Below are positions 11,982 to 23,916 of a stretch of DNA of 64,000 nucleotides, piece after piece. The notes beneath the pieces were generated by a model, which saw only the letters and a list, made by a program, of their open reading frames with translations, was not told the DNA's origin and did no database searches. The first letter of the stretch is position 1; each line of letters begins with the position of its first letter. The stretch is from Telopea speciosissima. Its lineage: Eukaryota; Streptophyta; Magnoliopsida; Proteales; Proteaceae. The position numbers and the translations under genes are program-made. The stretch covers positions 68,940,371-69,004,370 of the forward strand of contig NC_057918.1 in assembly GCF_018873765.1 (NCBI RefSeq), written 5' to 3'.

Positions 11982-12389
11982 CTACCATGAATACTTTTTC
12001 CAATAGTCTCCATCTCTGTGCTTGTTATAATATACTCCATCCTTTCTTACCTTCCTATAACAATGGCCATCAAAGGTATTCCCACACTTATATTGCTCTT
12101 TTCTAGCATTGAAGATCTCAAAACTACCTTGTTTATTCCCCCAATCCATGTTACACCAGAAAAGAGTTGTTCCGAAGACGTTGAGATCAAAAACCCAATA
12201 AAATTCTTCGCCAAACCCAAGCGTATGCGGACCAAGATCATCATCTTTGGATTTGCAATGAAGGTTGAGTTTCTCATTCGGACCTAAGTCATTAATAACG
12301 TACACAGTGTAGCCTCTTCCCTGTACAAAATATGGCTGGGACAAGACCAATGTGCAGGCTAGAACAAGGAAAAACTTCGAAGTATTCAT
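11982..12389 (-). CDS. S-protein homologue copy 4, intact
   Basis: Intact 135-aa ORF from ATG at 12387-12389 to TAG at 11982-11984. The signal peptide has SQPYF instead of SKPYF. The mature protein has Cys45, Cys79, Cys102 and Cys110, and a private KLNLHCK stretch (KLDVHCK in copies 1-3, KLNVHCK in 6 and 7). Subtype B at the variable loop (NVFGTT) and at NTFDG. It is the most divergent of the intact frames within the array, yet it keeps all structural residues. That fits a functional secreted ligand better than drift, though only a substitution-rate test would decide. No intron is needed. Confidence 0.9.
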   Translation of the reverse strand: MNTSKFFLVLACTLVLSQPYFVQGRGYTVYVINDLGPNEKLNLHCKSKDDDLGPHTLGFGEEFYWVFDLNVFGTTLFWCNMDWGNKQGSFEIFNARKEQYKCGNTFDGHCYRKVRKDGVYYNKHRDGDYWKKYSW

Positions 12390-14914
12390 GGTTTTTGCTA
12401 TTGAAGAGGCTTCCGGTGTAGTTGTTCTAGGTAACTCATTTCCTCTCGTTTAAATAAATTTCCAGGAGATTTAGATAAGGTGAAAGTTAAATGGTGGGAG
12501 AGAACTCAAGCTAAATTTGGATGGTCTTAACTAAAATGGTAGATTTTGTATGCACCACTAGTTTTCCCGATGGTTGTGATTTCAACAGAATTCACAAATC
12601 CGGGTGTTTGGAAAACAGATTTTTCTCAGCCTTGAAAAAGGGGGCTTTTCTCCAAAAAGAGACATGGGGTTGGAGTCACCACATAGATTTAGGGATTTAG
12701 GATGAATTTTTATCCTCTCCTGTTACAGTATAGTGCTGTACTGCAGAGGCCATGTGCACCATGTGAGGCTCGCTGTGCCACATGGCCTCTGCAGCGCCGC
12801 ACAATGCAGTACAGCCCCATGTTTTAACAGGAGAGGATAATTTCCCATTTAGGATCCATGCATTCTTATTGCTTTTTAACTTGATAGTCTTTGAGTAATC
12901 CTAGTGACACCTTTTTGAAACTGATTCAACCATGAAAATGGGCAAAGGTCATATAACAATTTGGAGAAGGTGACAGATTTCAATCCAAAAGCATGGTAAG
13001 GAAAAATTTTAATAGCTGGTGAATCTTTGGCTTTGATATCCAGTACATGGCGAATCCACATCGTCCTCTACAAGTCCAATATTTTAAATTGGTGCCTCAG
13101 CCCTCTATTGAAATTTGACAAGTAAACCATCTAAGGGATATTAATTTTATCTTTTTAATGGTTTTTTTTTGGGAAACTATCTTTTCAATGGTTGGATCAA
13201 TCATGATCACTCTACATGGCTAAACCATATCCTTCAACAACATATTTCTATTTTCTGCTAGATTGTTCCCTGTAAGTGATGTGTTGCATAGTCGCTTGAA
13301 TGTGGTGTTAGTAGGCAAAGGTTCTCGTATATATAGTAGGCAAGTGCAAATTAAGAGGTCAGTCTAAAAGCGTAGGATTAGATTAGCATCTTGGAACATT
13401 GAATAATTTTTTTAGGTAGACGAACATTGAATCTTTAACATGTAAAAATTTAGAATTGATAGATATTATGAGGATAAAAAGAGTTAATATTGCATGTATT
13501 CAAGTGACTAGATGGAAGGGTAACCACTACTAACCAAAAAAATATTTACCTTTTGATACGTAAGTCCCGTACATACATGGTATGTTGTTTACATAATTAA
13601 TGATGGGTGGACAAGTTTCTATTTGGGAGTGTGACCTCTGCACCAGCGTGGGGCCAATGTGAAAGTGCACAGAAGCATCAACAAGGGCAAGATTTCCGTC
13701 TTCATGGTGAGGCGGGGAGGTCATTTTGTAAGGGCTTGTGTCCGGGCATGCTCTTTTTTCCCTTAGAAGGATGTAAATGGATCGAATACGGATTGGATGT
13801 GATCAGATCCGGATATTCCTTGTTCGGATACGTATGCGAATTGAATTCAGATTTTCAATTAACCATTTACATTTCTGACTTGTGTAACCCAGACCTTCCT
13901 CCCCCTCAACTGATACAATTCCCTCACAATCTATGTTTTAGTCTCATAATTTCTCACTTGTTCATTCTTTAGGACCTGTTGAATCTTCAAAAACCTCTAT
14001 ATCACATTGGTTGGATATCTATTTGGATTGGATAATTTTTTTTCTGGATTATTCGAATAAAAACTCGAATACCCTTAAAAGGCTACGGATATCCCTAAAC
14101 GAATACAGATGCAAACCGAGTTCGGATTTTGGGGTACTCATTCACATCCCTAATTTAGAGGAGTATGAGGCGTGATTATTAACCAATGGGTCCCACTTGC
14201 TGATAGGGTGAAGGGCAGGGAAAGTAAGGTTGGGGGAAAGTTGGATTTTTCCACCCCAACTGCGTTCGAAAGAAAAACAAGGGTAGCCGATGGAGGTGCA
14301 TAGTTTCCCTAACAGAACACTTTTTCCATCAATCATGAACACCATCCCATTGCCATTCTTGGGTTATCAATCTCACCTCCAAAAACTCCTCCAAATGGGT
14401 TGTGGAGACCATGATTGGCCTAGCCTGTCCGATCCTAATTGGATTAAAAGATTTCAATCCAAGTGGTATGAATGCATCAATACAAATGGATATGTCTCCT
14501 TAAACTTTAGAGAAACATGTCCATGAAATAAAAACTTAGTTACTTAATTAAATCCAAAAAGGATTAATACGTGACAAAGTCTAAAGCCAGGCTAACTTTC
14601 AACCCAAAAAAATAACTCAAAACCAAGCCAACTTTGAACAAAAAAATATATATATTAAATAAACCACACCGCACTGCCATGACACGACTTGACTCGTCAT
14701 ACGCGCATATGCCTTTTTCATTTCACGTTCCACTTCCAATGCATTGCCCAAAACAAAAAACTCAAGAAAACTTAAAACATTTGCAAAAGCTTTTAATGAT
14801 TGGTAGACATAATAGCTACTCAAACATTAGCTAGAGAGTTTACATTGTATGAAAAAGTACCCTAAAAAAGACTACCACGAATACTTCTTCCAATAGGCTC
14901 CATCTCTAAGCTGA

Positions 14915-15322
14915 CTACCATGAATATTTCTTCCAATAGTCTCCATCTCTGTGCTTGTTATAATATACTGCATCCTTTCTTACCTTCCTATAACAATGGC
15001 CATCAAAGGTATTCCCACACTTATACTACTCTTTTCTAGCATTGAAGATCTGAAAACTACCTTGTTTATTCCCCCAATCCATGTTACACCAGAAAAGAGT
15101 TGTTCCGAAGACGTTGAGGTCAAAAACCCAATAAAATTCTTTGCCAAAGCCAAGCGTATGCGGACCACGATCGTCATCTTTGGATTTGCAATGAACGTCG
15201 AGTTACTCATTCGGACCTAAGTCATTAATAACGTACACAGTGTAGCCCCTTCCCTGTACAAAATATGGCTTGGACAAGACCAATGTGCAGGCTAGAACAA
15301 GGAAAAACTTCGAAGTATTCAT
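14915..15322 (-). pseudogene. S-protein homologue copy 5, two nonsense codons
   Basis: The ATG at 15320-15322 and the signal peptide are preserved, but codon 40 is TAA (15203-15205; AAA in the other copies) and codon 99 is TAG (15026-15028; CAG in the others). The first stop leaves only the leader plus about 15 mature residues. The remaining sequence is still easily aligned to the original terminus at 14915. Other coding changes appear nowhere else in the array (for example in the FAKAKR-equivalent region and a GTC for ATC), so this copy has probably been free of selection longer than copies 1 and 3. Confidence 0.9.
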
Positions 15323-17845
15323 GGTTTTTGCTATTGAAGAGGCTTCTGGTGTAGTTGTTCTAGGTAACTCATTTCCTCTCGCTTAAGTAAATTTCCAGGA
15401 GATTTAGATAAGGTGAAGGTTAAATGGTGGGAGAGAACTCAAGCTAAATTTGGATGGTCTTAACAAAAATGGTAAATTTTGTATGCACCACTAGTTTTCC
15501 CAATGGTTGTGATTTCAACAGAATTCCCAAATCCGGGTGTTTGGAAAACAGATTTTTCTCAGCCTTGAAAAAGGGGGCTTTTCTCTAAAAAGAGACATGG
15601 GGTTGGAGTCTCCACGTAGATTTAGGGATTTAGGATGAATTTTTATCCTCTCCTGTTACAGTATAGTGCTGTACTGTAGAGGCCATGTGCACCATGTGAG
15701 GCTCGCTGTGCCACATGGCCTCTGCAGCGCAGCACAATGCAGTACTGCACCATGCTGTAACAGGAGAGGATAATTTCCCATTTAGGATCCATGCATTGTT
15801 ATTGCTTTTTATCTTGATAGTCTTTGAGTAATCTTAGTGACACCTTTTTGAAACTGATTCAACCATGAAAATGGGCAAAGATCATATAACAATTTGGAGA
15901 AGGTGATAGATTTCAATCCAAAAGCATGGTAAGGAAAAATTTTAATACCTGGTGAATCTTTGGCTTTGATATCCAGTACATGGCGAATCCACATCATCCT
16001 CTACAAGTCCAATATTTTAAATTGGTGCATCAGCCCTCTATTCAAATTTGACAAGTAAACCATCTAAGGGATATTAATTTTATCTTTTTAATGGTTTTTT
16101 TTGGGAAACTATCTTTTTAATGGTTGGATCAATCATGATCACTCTACATGGCTAAACCATATCCTTTAATAACATATTCTATTTTTTGCTAGATTGTTCC
16201 CTGTAAGTGATTTGTCGCATAGTGGCTTGAATGTGCTGTTAGTAGGCAAAGGTTCTCGTATATATAGTAGGCAAGTGCAAATTAAGAGGTCAGTCTAAAA
16301 GCGTAGGATTAGATTAGCATCTTGGAATATTGAATCTTTTTTTTAGGTAAACGAACATTGAATCTTTAACAAGTAAAAATTTAGAATTGATAGATATTAT
16401 AAGGACAAAAAGAGTTAATATTGCATGTATTAAAGTAACTAGATGGAAGGGTAACCTCTACTAACCAAAAAAATATTTACCTTTTGATACGTAAGTCCCG
16501 TACATACATGGTATGTTGTTTACATAATTAATGATGGGTGGACAAGTTTCCATTTCGGAGTGTGGCCTCTGCACCAGCGTGGGGCCAATGGGAAAGTGCA
16601 CAGAAGCATCAACAAGGGCAAGATTTTCGTCTTCATGGTGAGGCGGGGAGGTCATTTTGTAAGGGCTTGTGTCCGAGCATGCTCTTTTTGCCCTTAGAAG
16701 GATGTAAATGGATCGAATACGGATTGGATGTGATCAGATCCAGATATTCCTTGTTCGGATACGTATGCGAATTGAATTCAGATTTTCAATTAACCATTTA
16801 CATCTCCGACTTGTGTAACCCAGACCTTCCTCCCCCTCAACTGATACAATTCACTCACAATCTATGTTTTAGTCTCATAATTTTTCACTTGTTCATTCCT
16901 TAGGACCTGTTGAATCTTCAAAAACCTCTATATCACATTGGTTGGATATCTATTCGGATTGGATAATTTTTTTTCTGGATTATTCGAATAAAAATTCGAA
17001 TACCCTTAAACGGATACGGATATCCCTAAACGAATATAGATGCAAACCGAGTTCAGATTTTGGGGTACTCATTCACATCCCTAATTTGGAGGAGTCTGAG
17101 GTGTGATTATTAACCAATGGGTCCCACATGCTGATAGGGTGAAGGGCAGGGAAAGTAAGGTTGGGGGAAAGTTGGATTTTTCCACCCCAACTGCGTTCGG
17201 AAGAAAAACAAGGGTAGCCGATGGAGGTGCGTAGTTTCCCTAACAGAACACTTTTCCCATCAATCATGAACACCATCCCATTGCCATTCTTGGGTTATCA
17301 ATCTCACCTCCAAAAACTCCTCCAAATGGGTTGTGGAGACCATGATTGGCCTAGCCTGTCCTATCCTAATTGGATTAAAAGATTGCGATCCAAGTGGTAA
17401 GAATGCATCAATACAAATGGATATGTCTCTTTAAACTTTAGAGAAACATGTCCATTCAATAAAAACTTAGTTACTTAATTAAATCCAAAAAGGATTAATA
17501 CGTAGCAAAGTCTAAAGCCAGGCTAACTTTGAACCCAAAAAAATTACTCAAAACCAAGCCAACTTTGAACAAAAAAAAATATATATTAAATAAACCACAC
17601 CGCACTGCCACGACACGACTCGACTCGTCATACGCGCATATGCCTTTATCATTTCTCGTTCCACTTCCAATGCATTGCCCAAAACCAAAAACTCAAGAAA
17701 ACTAAAAACATTTGCAAAAGCTTTTAATGATTGGTAGACATAATAGCTACTCAAACATTAGCTAGAGAGTTTACATTGTATGAAAAAGTAGCCTAAAAAA
17801 GACTACCACGAATACTTCTTCCAATAGGCTCCATCTCCAAGCTGA

Positions 17846-18253
17846 CTACCATGAATACTTTTTCCAATAGTCTCCATCTCTGTGCTTGTTATAATATACT
17901 CCATCCTTTCTTACCTTCCTATAATAATGGCCATCAAAGGTATTCCCACACTTATATTGCTCTTTTCTAGCATTGAAGATCTCAAAACTACCTTGTTTAT
18001 TCCCCCAATCCATGTTACACCAGAAAAGAGTTGTTCCGAAGACGTTGAGATCAAAAACCCAATAAAATTCTTCGCCAAACCCAAGCGTATGCGGACCAAG
18101 ATCATCATCTTTGGATTTGCAGTGAACGTTCAGTTTCTCAATCGGACCTAAGTCATTAATAACGTACACAGTGTAGCCCCTTCCCTGTACAAAATATGGC
18201 TTGGACAAGACCAATGTGCAGGCTAGAACAAGGAAAAACTTCGAAGTATTCAT
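17846..18253 (-). CDS. S-protein homologue copy 6, full-length frame but Cys110 replaced by Tyr
   Basis: Full 135-aa frame with ATG at 18251-18253. Two changes stand out against copies 4 and 7: N38I (GPIEKLN) and C110Y (DGHYYRKV instead of DGHCYRKV, from a TGT to TAT change near 17925). Residue 110 is one of four cysteines shared by every other copy that contains the position in frame, and is expected to form one of the two S1-family disulfides. The encoded protein would be secreted with an unpaired cysteine and is likely misfolded or altered. Subtype B. It could be an early pseudogene or a variant with changed pairing. Confidence 0.85.
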   Translation of the reverse strand: MNTSKFFLVLACTLVLSKPYFVQGRGYTVYVINDLGPIEKLNVHCKSKDDDLGPHTLGFGEEFYWVFDLNVFGTTLFWCNMDWGNKQGSFEIFNARKEQYKCGNTFDGHYYRKVRKDGVYYNKHRDGDYWKKYSW

Positions 18254-18571
18254 GGTTTTTGCTATTGAAGAGGCTTCCGGTGTAGTTGTTCTAGGTAACT
18301 CATTTCCTCTCGTTTAAATAAATTTCCAGGAGATTTAGATAAGGTGAAGGTTAAATGGTGGGAGAGAACTCAAGCTAAATTTGGATGGTCTTAACAAAAA
18401 TGGTAAATTTTGTATGCACCACTAGTTTTCCCAATGGTTGTGATTTCAACAGAATTCCCAAATCCGGGTGTTTGGAAAACAGATTTTCTCGCCTTGAAAA
18501 AGGGGGCTTTTCTCTAAAAAGAGACATGGGGTTGGAGTCTCCACGTAGATTTAGGGATTTAGGATGAATTT

Positions 18572-18699
18572 TTATCCTCTCTCTGTTCGATAGATAGTGT
18601 CTGTCATCAGAGGCCATGTGCACCATGTGAGGCTCTGTGCCACATGGCCTCTGCAGCAAAGACAATGCGATCGCACCATGTCAGAACAGGAGAGGATAA
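18572..18699. mobile_element. Unit-6 hairpin element with scrambled arms
   Basis: The arms next to the loop read ctctctgttcgatagatagtg and ...gacaatgcgatcgcaccatg, while units 4 and 5 have cctgttacagtatagtgctg and ...gcacaatgcagtac. Many clustered small indels are confined to the foldback; the DNA on both sides matches units 5 and 7 almost exactly. Either sequencing/consensus errors in a hairpin or replication slippage could cause this. Confidence 0.6.
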
Positions 18700-20773
18700 T
18701 TTCCCATTTAGGATCCATGCATTGTTATTGCTTTTTATCTTGATAGTCTTTGAGTAATCTTAGTGACACCTTTTTGAAACTGATTCAACCATGAAAATGG
18801 GCAAAGATCATATAACAATTTGGAGAAGGTGATAGATTTCAATCCAAAAGCATGGTAAGGAAAAATTTTAATACCTGGTGAATCTTTGGCTTTGATATCC
18901 AGTACATGGCGAATCCACATCATCCTCTACAAGTCCAATATTTTAAATTGGTGCATCAGCCCTCTATTCAAATTTGACAAGTAAACCATCTAAGGGATAT
19001 TAATTTTATCTTTTTAATGGTTTTTTTTGGGAAACTATCTTTTTAATGGTTGGATCAATCATGATCACTCTACATGGCTAAACCATATCCTTTAATAACA
19101 TATTTCTATTTTTCGCTAGATTGTTCCCTGTAAGTGATTTGTCGCATAGTGGCTTGAATGTGCTGTTAGTAGGCAAAGGTTCTCGTATATATAGTAGGCA
19201 AGTGCAAATTAAGAGGTCAGTCTAAAAGCGTAGGATTAGATTAGCATCTTGGAATATTGAATCTTTTTTTTAGGTAAACGAACATTGAATCTTTAACAAG
19301 TAAAAATTTAGAATTGATAGATATTATAAGGACAAAAAGTGTTAATATTGCATGTATTAAAGTGACTAGATGGAAGGGTAACCTCTACTAACCAAAAAAA
19401 TATTTACCTTTTGATACGTAAGTCCCGTACATACATGGTATGTTGTTTACATAATTAATGACGGGTGGACAAGTTTCCATTTCGGAGTGTGGCCTCTGCA
19501 CCAGCGTGGGGCCAATGGGAAAGTGCACAGAAGCATCAACAAGGGCAAGATTTTCGTCTTCATGGTGAGGCGGGGAGGTCATTTTGTAAGGGCTTGTGTC
19601 CGAGCATGCTCTTTTTGCCCTTAGAAGGATGTAAATGGATCGAATACGGATTGGATGTGATCAGATCCAGATATTCCTTGTTTGGATACGTATGCGAATT
19701 GAATTCAGATTTTCAATTAACCATTTACATCTCCGACTTGTGTAACCCAGACCTTCCTCCCCCTCAACTGATACAATTCACTCACAATCTATGTTTTAGT
19801 CTCATAATTTTTCACTTGTTCATTCCTTAGGACCTGTTGAATCTTCAAAAACCTCTATATCACATTGGTTGCATATCTATTCGGATTGGATAATTTTTTT
19901 TCTGGATTATTCGAATAAAAATTTGAATACCCTTAAACGGATACGGATATCCCTAAACGAATACAGATGCAAACCGAGTTCAGATTTTGGGGTACTCATT
20001 CACATCCCTAATTTGGAGGAGTCTGAGGTGTGATTATTAACCAATGGGTCCCACATGCTGATAGGGTGAAGGGCAGGGAAAGTAAGGTTGGGGGGAAAGT
20101 TGGATTTTTCCACCCCAACTGCGTTCGGAAGAAAAACAAGGGTAGCCGATGGAGGTGCGTAGTTTCCCTAACAGAACACTTTTCCCATCAATCATGAACA
20201 CCATCCCATTGCCATTCTTGGGTTATCAATCTCACCTCCAAAAACTCCTCCAAATGGGTTGTGGAGACCATGATTGGCCTAGCCTGTCCAATCCTAATTG
20301 GATTAAAAGATTGCAATCCAAGTGGTAAGAATGCATCAATACAAATGGATATGTCTCTTTAAACTTTAGAGAAACATGTCCATTCAATAAAAACATAGTT
20401 ACTTAATTAAATCCAAAAAGGATTAATACGTGACAAAGTCTAAAGCCAGGCTAACTTTGAACCCAAAAAAATAACTCAAAACCAAGCCAACTTTGAACAA
20501 AAAAATATATATATTAAATAAATCACACCGCACTGCCACGACAGGACTCGACTCGTCATACGCGCATATGCCTTTATCATTTCTCGTTCCACTTCCAATG
20601 CATTGCCCAAAACCAAAAACTCAAGAAAACTAAAAACATTTGCAAAAGCTTTTAATGATTGGTAGACATAATAGCTACTCAAACATTAGCTAGAGAGTTT
20701 ACATTGTATGAAAAAGTAGCCTAAAAAAGACTACCACGAATACTTCTTCCAATAGGCTCCATCTCTAAGCTGA

Positions 20774-21181
20774 CTACCATGAATACTTTTTCCAATAGTC
20801 TCCATCTCTGTGCTTGTTATAATATACTCCATCCTTTCTTACCTTCCTATAACAATGGCCATCAAAGGTATTCCCACACTTATATTGCTCTTTTCTAGCA
20901 TTGAAGATCTCAAAACTACCTTGTTTATTCCCCCAATCCATGTTACACCGGAAAAGAGTTGTTCCGAAGACGTTGAGATCAAAAACCCAATAAAATTCTT
21001 CGCCAAACCCAAGCGTATGCGGACCAAGATCATCATCTTTGGATTTGCAATGAACGTTGAGTTTCTCATTCGGACCTAAGTCATTAATAACGTACACAGT
21101 GTAGCCCCTTCCCTGTACAAAATATGGCTTGGACAAGACCAATGTGCAGGCCAGAACAAGGAAAAACTTCGAAGTATTCAT
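20774..21181 (-). CDS. S-protein homologue copy 7, intact
   Basis: Intact 135-aa frame, ATG at 21179-21181. Signal peptide and all four mature cysteines are present. Its one conspicuous private change is W78R (TLFRCNMDW for TLFWCNMDW), just before Cys79 in a segment otherwise invariant in the array. Otherwise it is nearly the same as copy 6 without that copy's N38I and C110Y. Subtype B. Whether the charged residue is tolerated in the core strand is unknown, so the frame is intact but function is uncertain. Confidence 0.88.
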   Translation of the reverse strand: MNTSKFFLVLACTLVLSKPYFVQGRGYTVYVINDLGPNEKLNVHCKSKDDDLGPHTLGFGEEFYWVFDLNVFGTTLFRCNMDWGNKQGSFEIFNARKEQYKCGNTFDGHCYRKVRKDGVYYNKHRDGDYWKKYSW

Positions 21182-23706
21182 GGTTTTTGCTATTGAAGAG
21201 GCTTCCGGTGTAGTTGTTCTAGGTAACTCATTTCCTCTCGTTTAAATAAATTTCCAGGAGATTTAGATAAGGTGAAAGTTAAATGGTGGGAGAGAACTCA
21301 AGCTAAATTTGGATGGTCTTAACTAAAATGGTAGATTTTGTATGCACCACTAGTTTTCCCGATGGTTGTGATTTCAACGGAATTCACAAATCCGGGTGTT
21401 TGGAAAACAGATTTTTCTCAGCCTTGAAAAAGGGGGCTTTTCTCTAAAAAGAGACATGGGGTTGGAGTCTCCACGTAGATTTAGGGATTTAGGATGAATT
21501 TTTATCCTCTCTGTTACGAGTATAGTCTTGTCTTGCGAGAGGCCATGTGCACCATGTGAGGCTCGCTGTGCCACATGGCCTCTGCAGCGCCGCACAATGC
21601 AGTACTGCACCATGCTGTAACAAGAGAGGATAATTTCCCATTTAGGATCCATGCATTGTTATTGCTTTTTATCTTGATAGTCTTTGAGTAATCTTAGTGA
21701 CACCTTTTTGAAACTGATTCAACCATGAAAATGGGCAAAGATCATATAACAATTTGGAGAATGTGATAGATTTCAATCCAAAAGCATGGTAAGGAAAAAT
21801 TTTAATACCTGGTGAATCTTTGGCTTTGATATCCAGTACATGGCGAATCCACATCGTCCTCTACTAGTCCAATATTTTAAATTGGTGCATCAGCCCTCTA
21901 TGGAAATTTGACAAGTAAACCATCTAAGGGATATTAATTTTATCTTTTTAATGGTTTTTTTTGGTAAACTATCTTTTCATTGGTTGGATCAATCATGATC
22001 ACTCTACATGGCTAAACCATATCCTTCAACAACATATTTCTATTTTCCGCTAGATTGTTCCCTGTAAGTGATGTGTCGCATAGTCGCTTGAATGTGGTGT
22101 TAGTAGGCAAAGATTCTCGTATATATAGTAGGCAAGTGCAAATTAAGAGGTCAGTCTAAAATCGTAGGATTAGATTAGCATCTTGGAACATTGAATCTTT
22201 TTTTTAGGTAAATGAACATTGAATCTTTAACAAGTAAAAATTTAGAATTGATAGATATTATGAGGACAAAAAGAGTTAATATTGCATGTATTCAAGTGAC
22301 TAGATGGAAGGGTAACCTCTACCAACCAAAAAAATATTTACCTTTTGATACATAAGTCCCGTACATACATGGTATGTTGTTTACATAATTAATGATGGGT
22401 GGAGAGTTTTCCATTTGGGAGTGTGGCCTTTGCACCAGCGTGGGGCCAATGGGAAAGTGCACAGAAGCATCAACAAGGGCAAGATTTCCGTCTTCATGGT
22501 GAGGCAGGGAGTTAATTTTCTAAGGGCTTGTGTCCGGGCATGCTCTTTTGTCCCTTAGAAGGATGTAAATGGATCGGATATGGATTGGATGTGATCAGAT
22601 CCGGATATTCCTTGTTCGGACACGTATGCGAATTGAATTCAGATTTTCAATTATCCATTTACATCTCTGACTTGTGTAACCCAGACCTTCCTCCCCCTCA
22701 ACTGATACAATTCACTCACAATCTATGTTTTAGTCTCATAATTTCTCACTTGTTCATTCTTTAGGACCTGTTGAATCTTCAAAAACCTCTATATCACATT
22801 GGTAGGATATCTATTCGGATTGGATAACTTTTTTTCTGGATTATTCGAATAAAAATTCGAATACCCTTAAACGGATACGGATATCCCTAAACGAATATGG
22901 ATGCAAACCGAATTCGGATTTTGGGGTACTCATTCACATCCCTAATTTAGAGGAGTATGAGGTGTGATTATTAACCAATGGGTCCCACATGCTGATAGGG
23001 TGAAGGGCAGGGAAAGTAAGGTTGGGGGAAAGTTGGATTTTTCCACCCCAATTGCGTTCGGAAGAAAACCAAGAGTTGCCGATGGAGGTGCGTAGTTTCC
23101 CTAACAGAACACTTTTCTTATCGATCATGAACACCATCCCATTGCCATTCTTGGGTTATCAATCTCACCACCAAAAACTCCTCCAAATGGGTTGTGGAGA
23201 CCATGATTGGCCTAGCCTGTCCTATCCTGATTGGATTAAAAGATTTCAATCCAAGTGGTATGAATGCATCAATACAAATGGATATGTTTCTTTAAACTTT
23301 AAAGAAACATGTCCATTCAATAAAAACTTAGTTACTTAATTAAATCCAAAAAGGATTAATACGTGACTAAGTCTAAAGCCAGGCTAACTTTGAACCCAAA
23401 AAAATTACTCAAAACCAAGCCAACTTTGAACAAAAAAAAATATATATTAAATAAACCACACCGCACTGCCACGACATGACTTGACTCATCATATGCGCAT
23501 ATGCCTTTATCATTTCTCGTTCCACTTCCAATGCATTGCCCAAAAGCAAAAACTCAAGAAAACTAAAAACATTTGCAAATGCTTTTGATGATTGGTAGAC
23601 ATAATAGCTACTCAAACATTAGCTAGAGAGTTTACATTGTATGAAAAAGTACCCGAAAAAAGACTACCATGAATACTTCTTCCAATAGGCTCCATCTCTA
23701 AGCTGA

Positions 23707-23916
23707 CTACCATGAATACTTCTTCCAATAGTCTCCATCTCTATGCTTGTTATAATATACTCCATCCTTTCTTACCTTCCTATAGCAATGGCCATCAAAG
23801 CTATTCCCACACTTATACTGCTCTTTTCTAGCATTGAAGATCTCAAAACTACCTTGTTTATTCCCCCAATCCATGTTACACCAGAAAAGAGTTGTTCCGA
23901 AGTACGCGTTGAGATC
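23707..23916 (-). pseudogene. S-protein homologue copy 8, 5' half deleted
   Basis: Only the 3' part remains, from about residue 70 to the TAG at 23707-23709. At about 23,905-23,917 the sequence gains three bases (agtacgcgtt where other copies have agacgtt) and then leaves the repeat, so the signal peptide, Cys45 and the promoter are gone. The surviving C-terminal part matches subtype A (ctatagcaatgg, agctattcc), whereas the bases nearest the break (gttgttccgaag) match subtype B, so the remnant is itself a recombinant. It marks the right edge of the array. Confidence 0.88.

Larger units (their letters stand above)
1..23916. repeat. Tandem array of about 2.93-kb units carrying S-protein homologue genes
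   Basis: The anchor 'atctttttaatgg' recurs at 1, 2946, 5897, 10232, 13149, 16082, 19008 and 21942, giving unit lengths of 2945, 2951, 4335 (2944 without an inserted solo LTR and its duplicated target), 2917, 2933, 2926 and 2934, plus a partial eighth unit of about 1975 bp. All units lie in the same orientation and align along their whole length. Units 1 and 2 differ at only a handful of positions, so that duplication is very young. Units 3 to 7 share diagnostic variants that separate them from 1, 2 and part of 8. The unit boundary chosen is arbitrary, because the window begins inside the array, which probably continues to the left. Head-to-tail copies of a whole gene plus flanks are what unequal crossing over produces. 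Confidence 0.97.

Noticed and set aside
15809-15997. Minus-strand 61-62-codon frame (MWIRHVLDIKAKD...) upstream of the SPH gene in units 3 to 7
   Set aside because: Disrupted by an indel in unit 1, no recognisable domain, no signal peptide. Protein-like composition alone is not enough.
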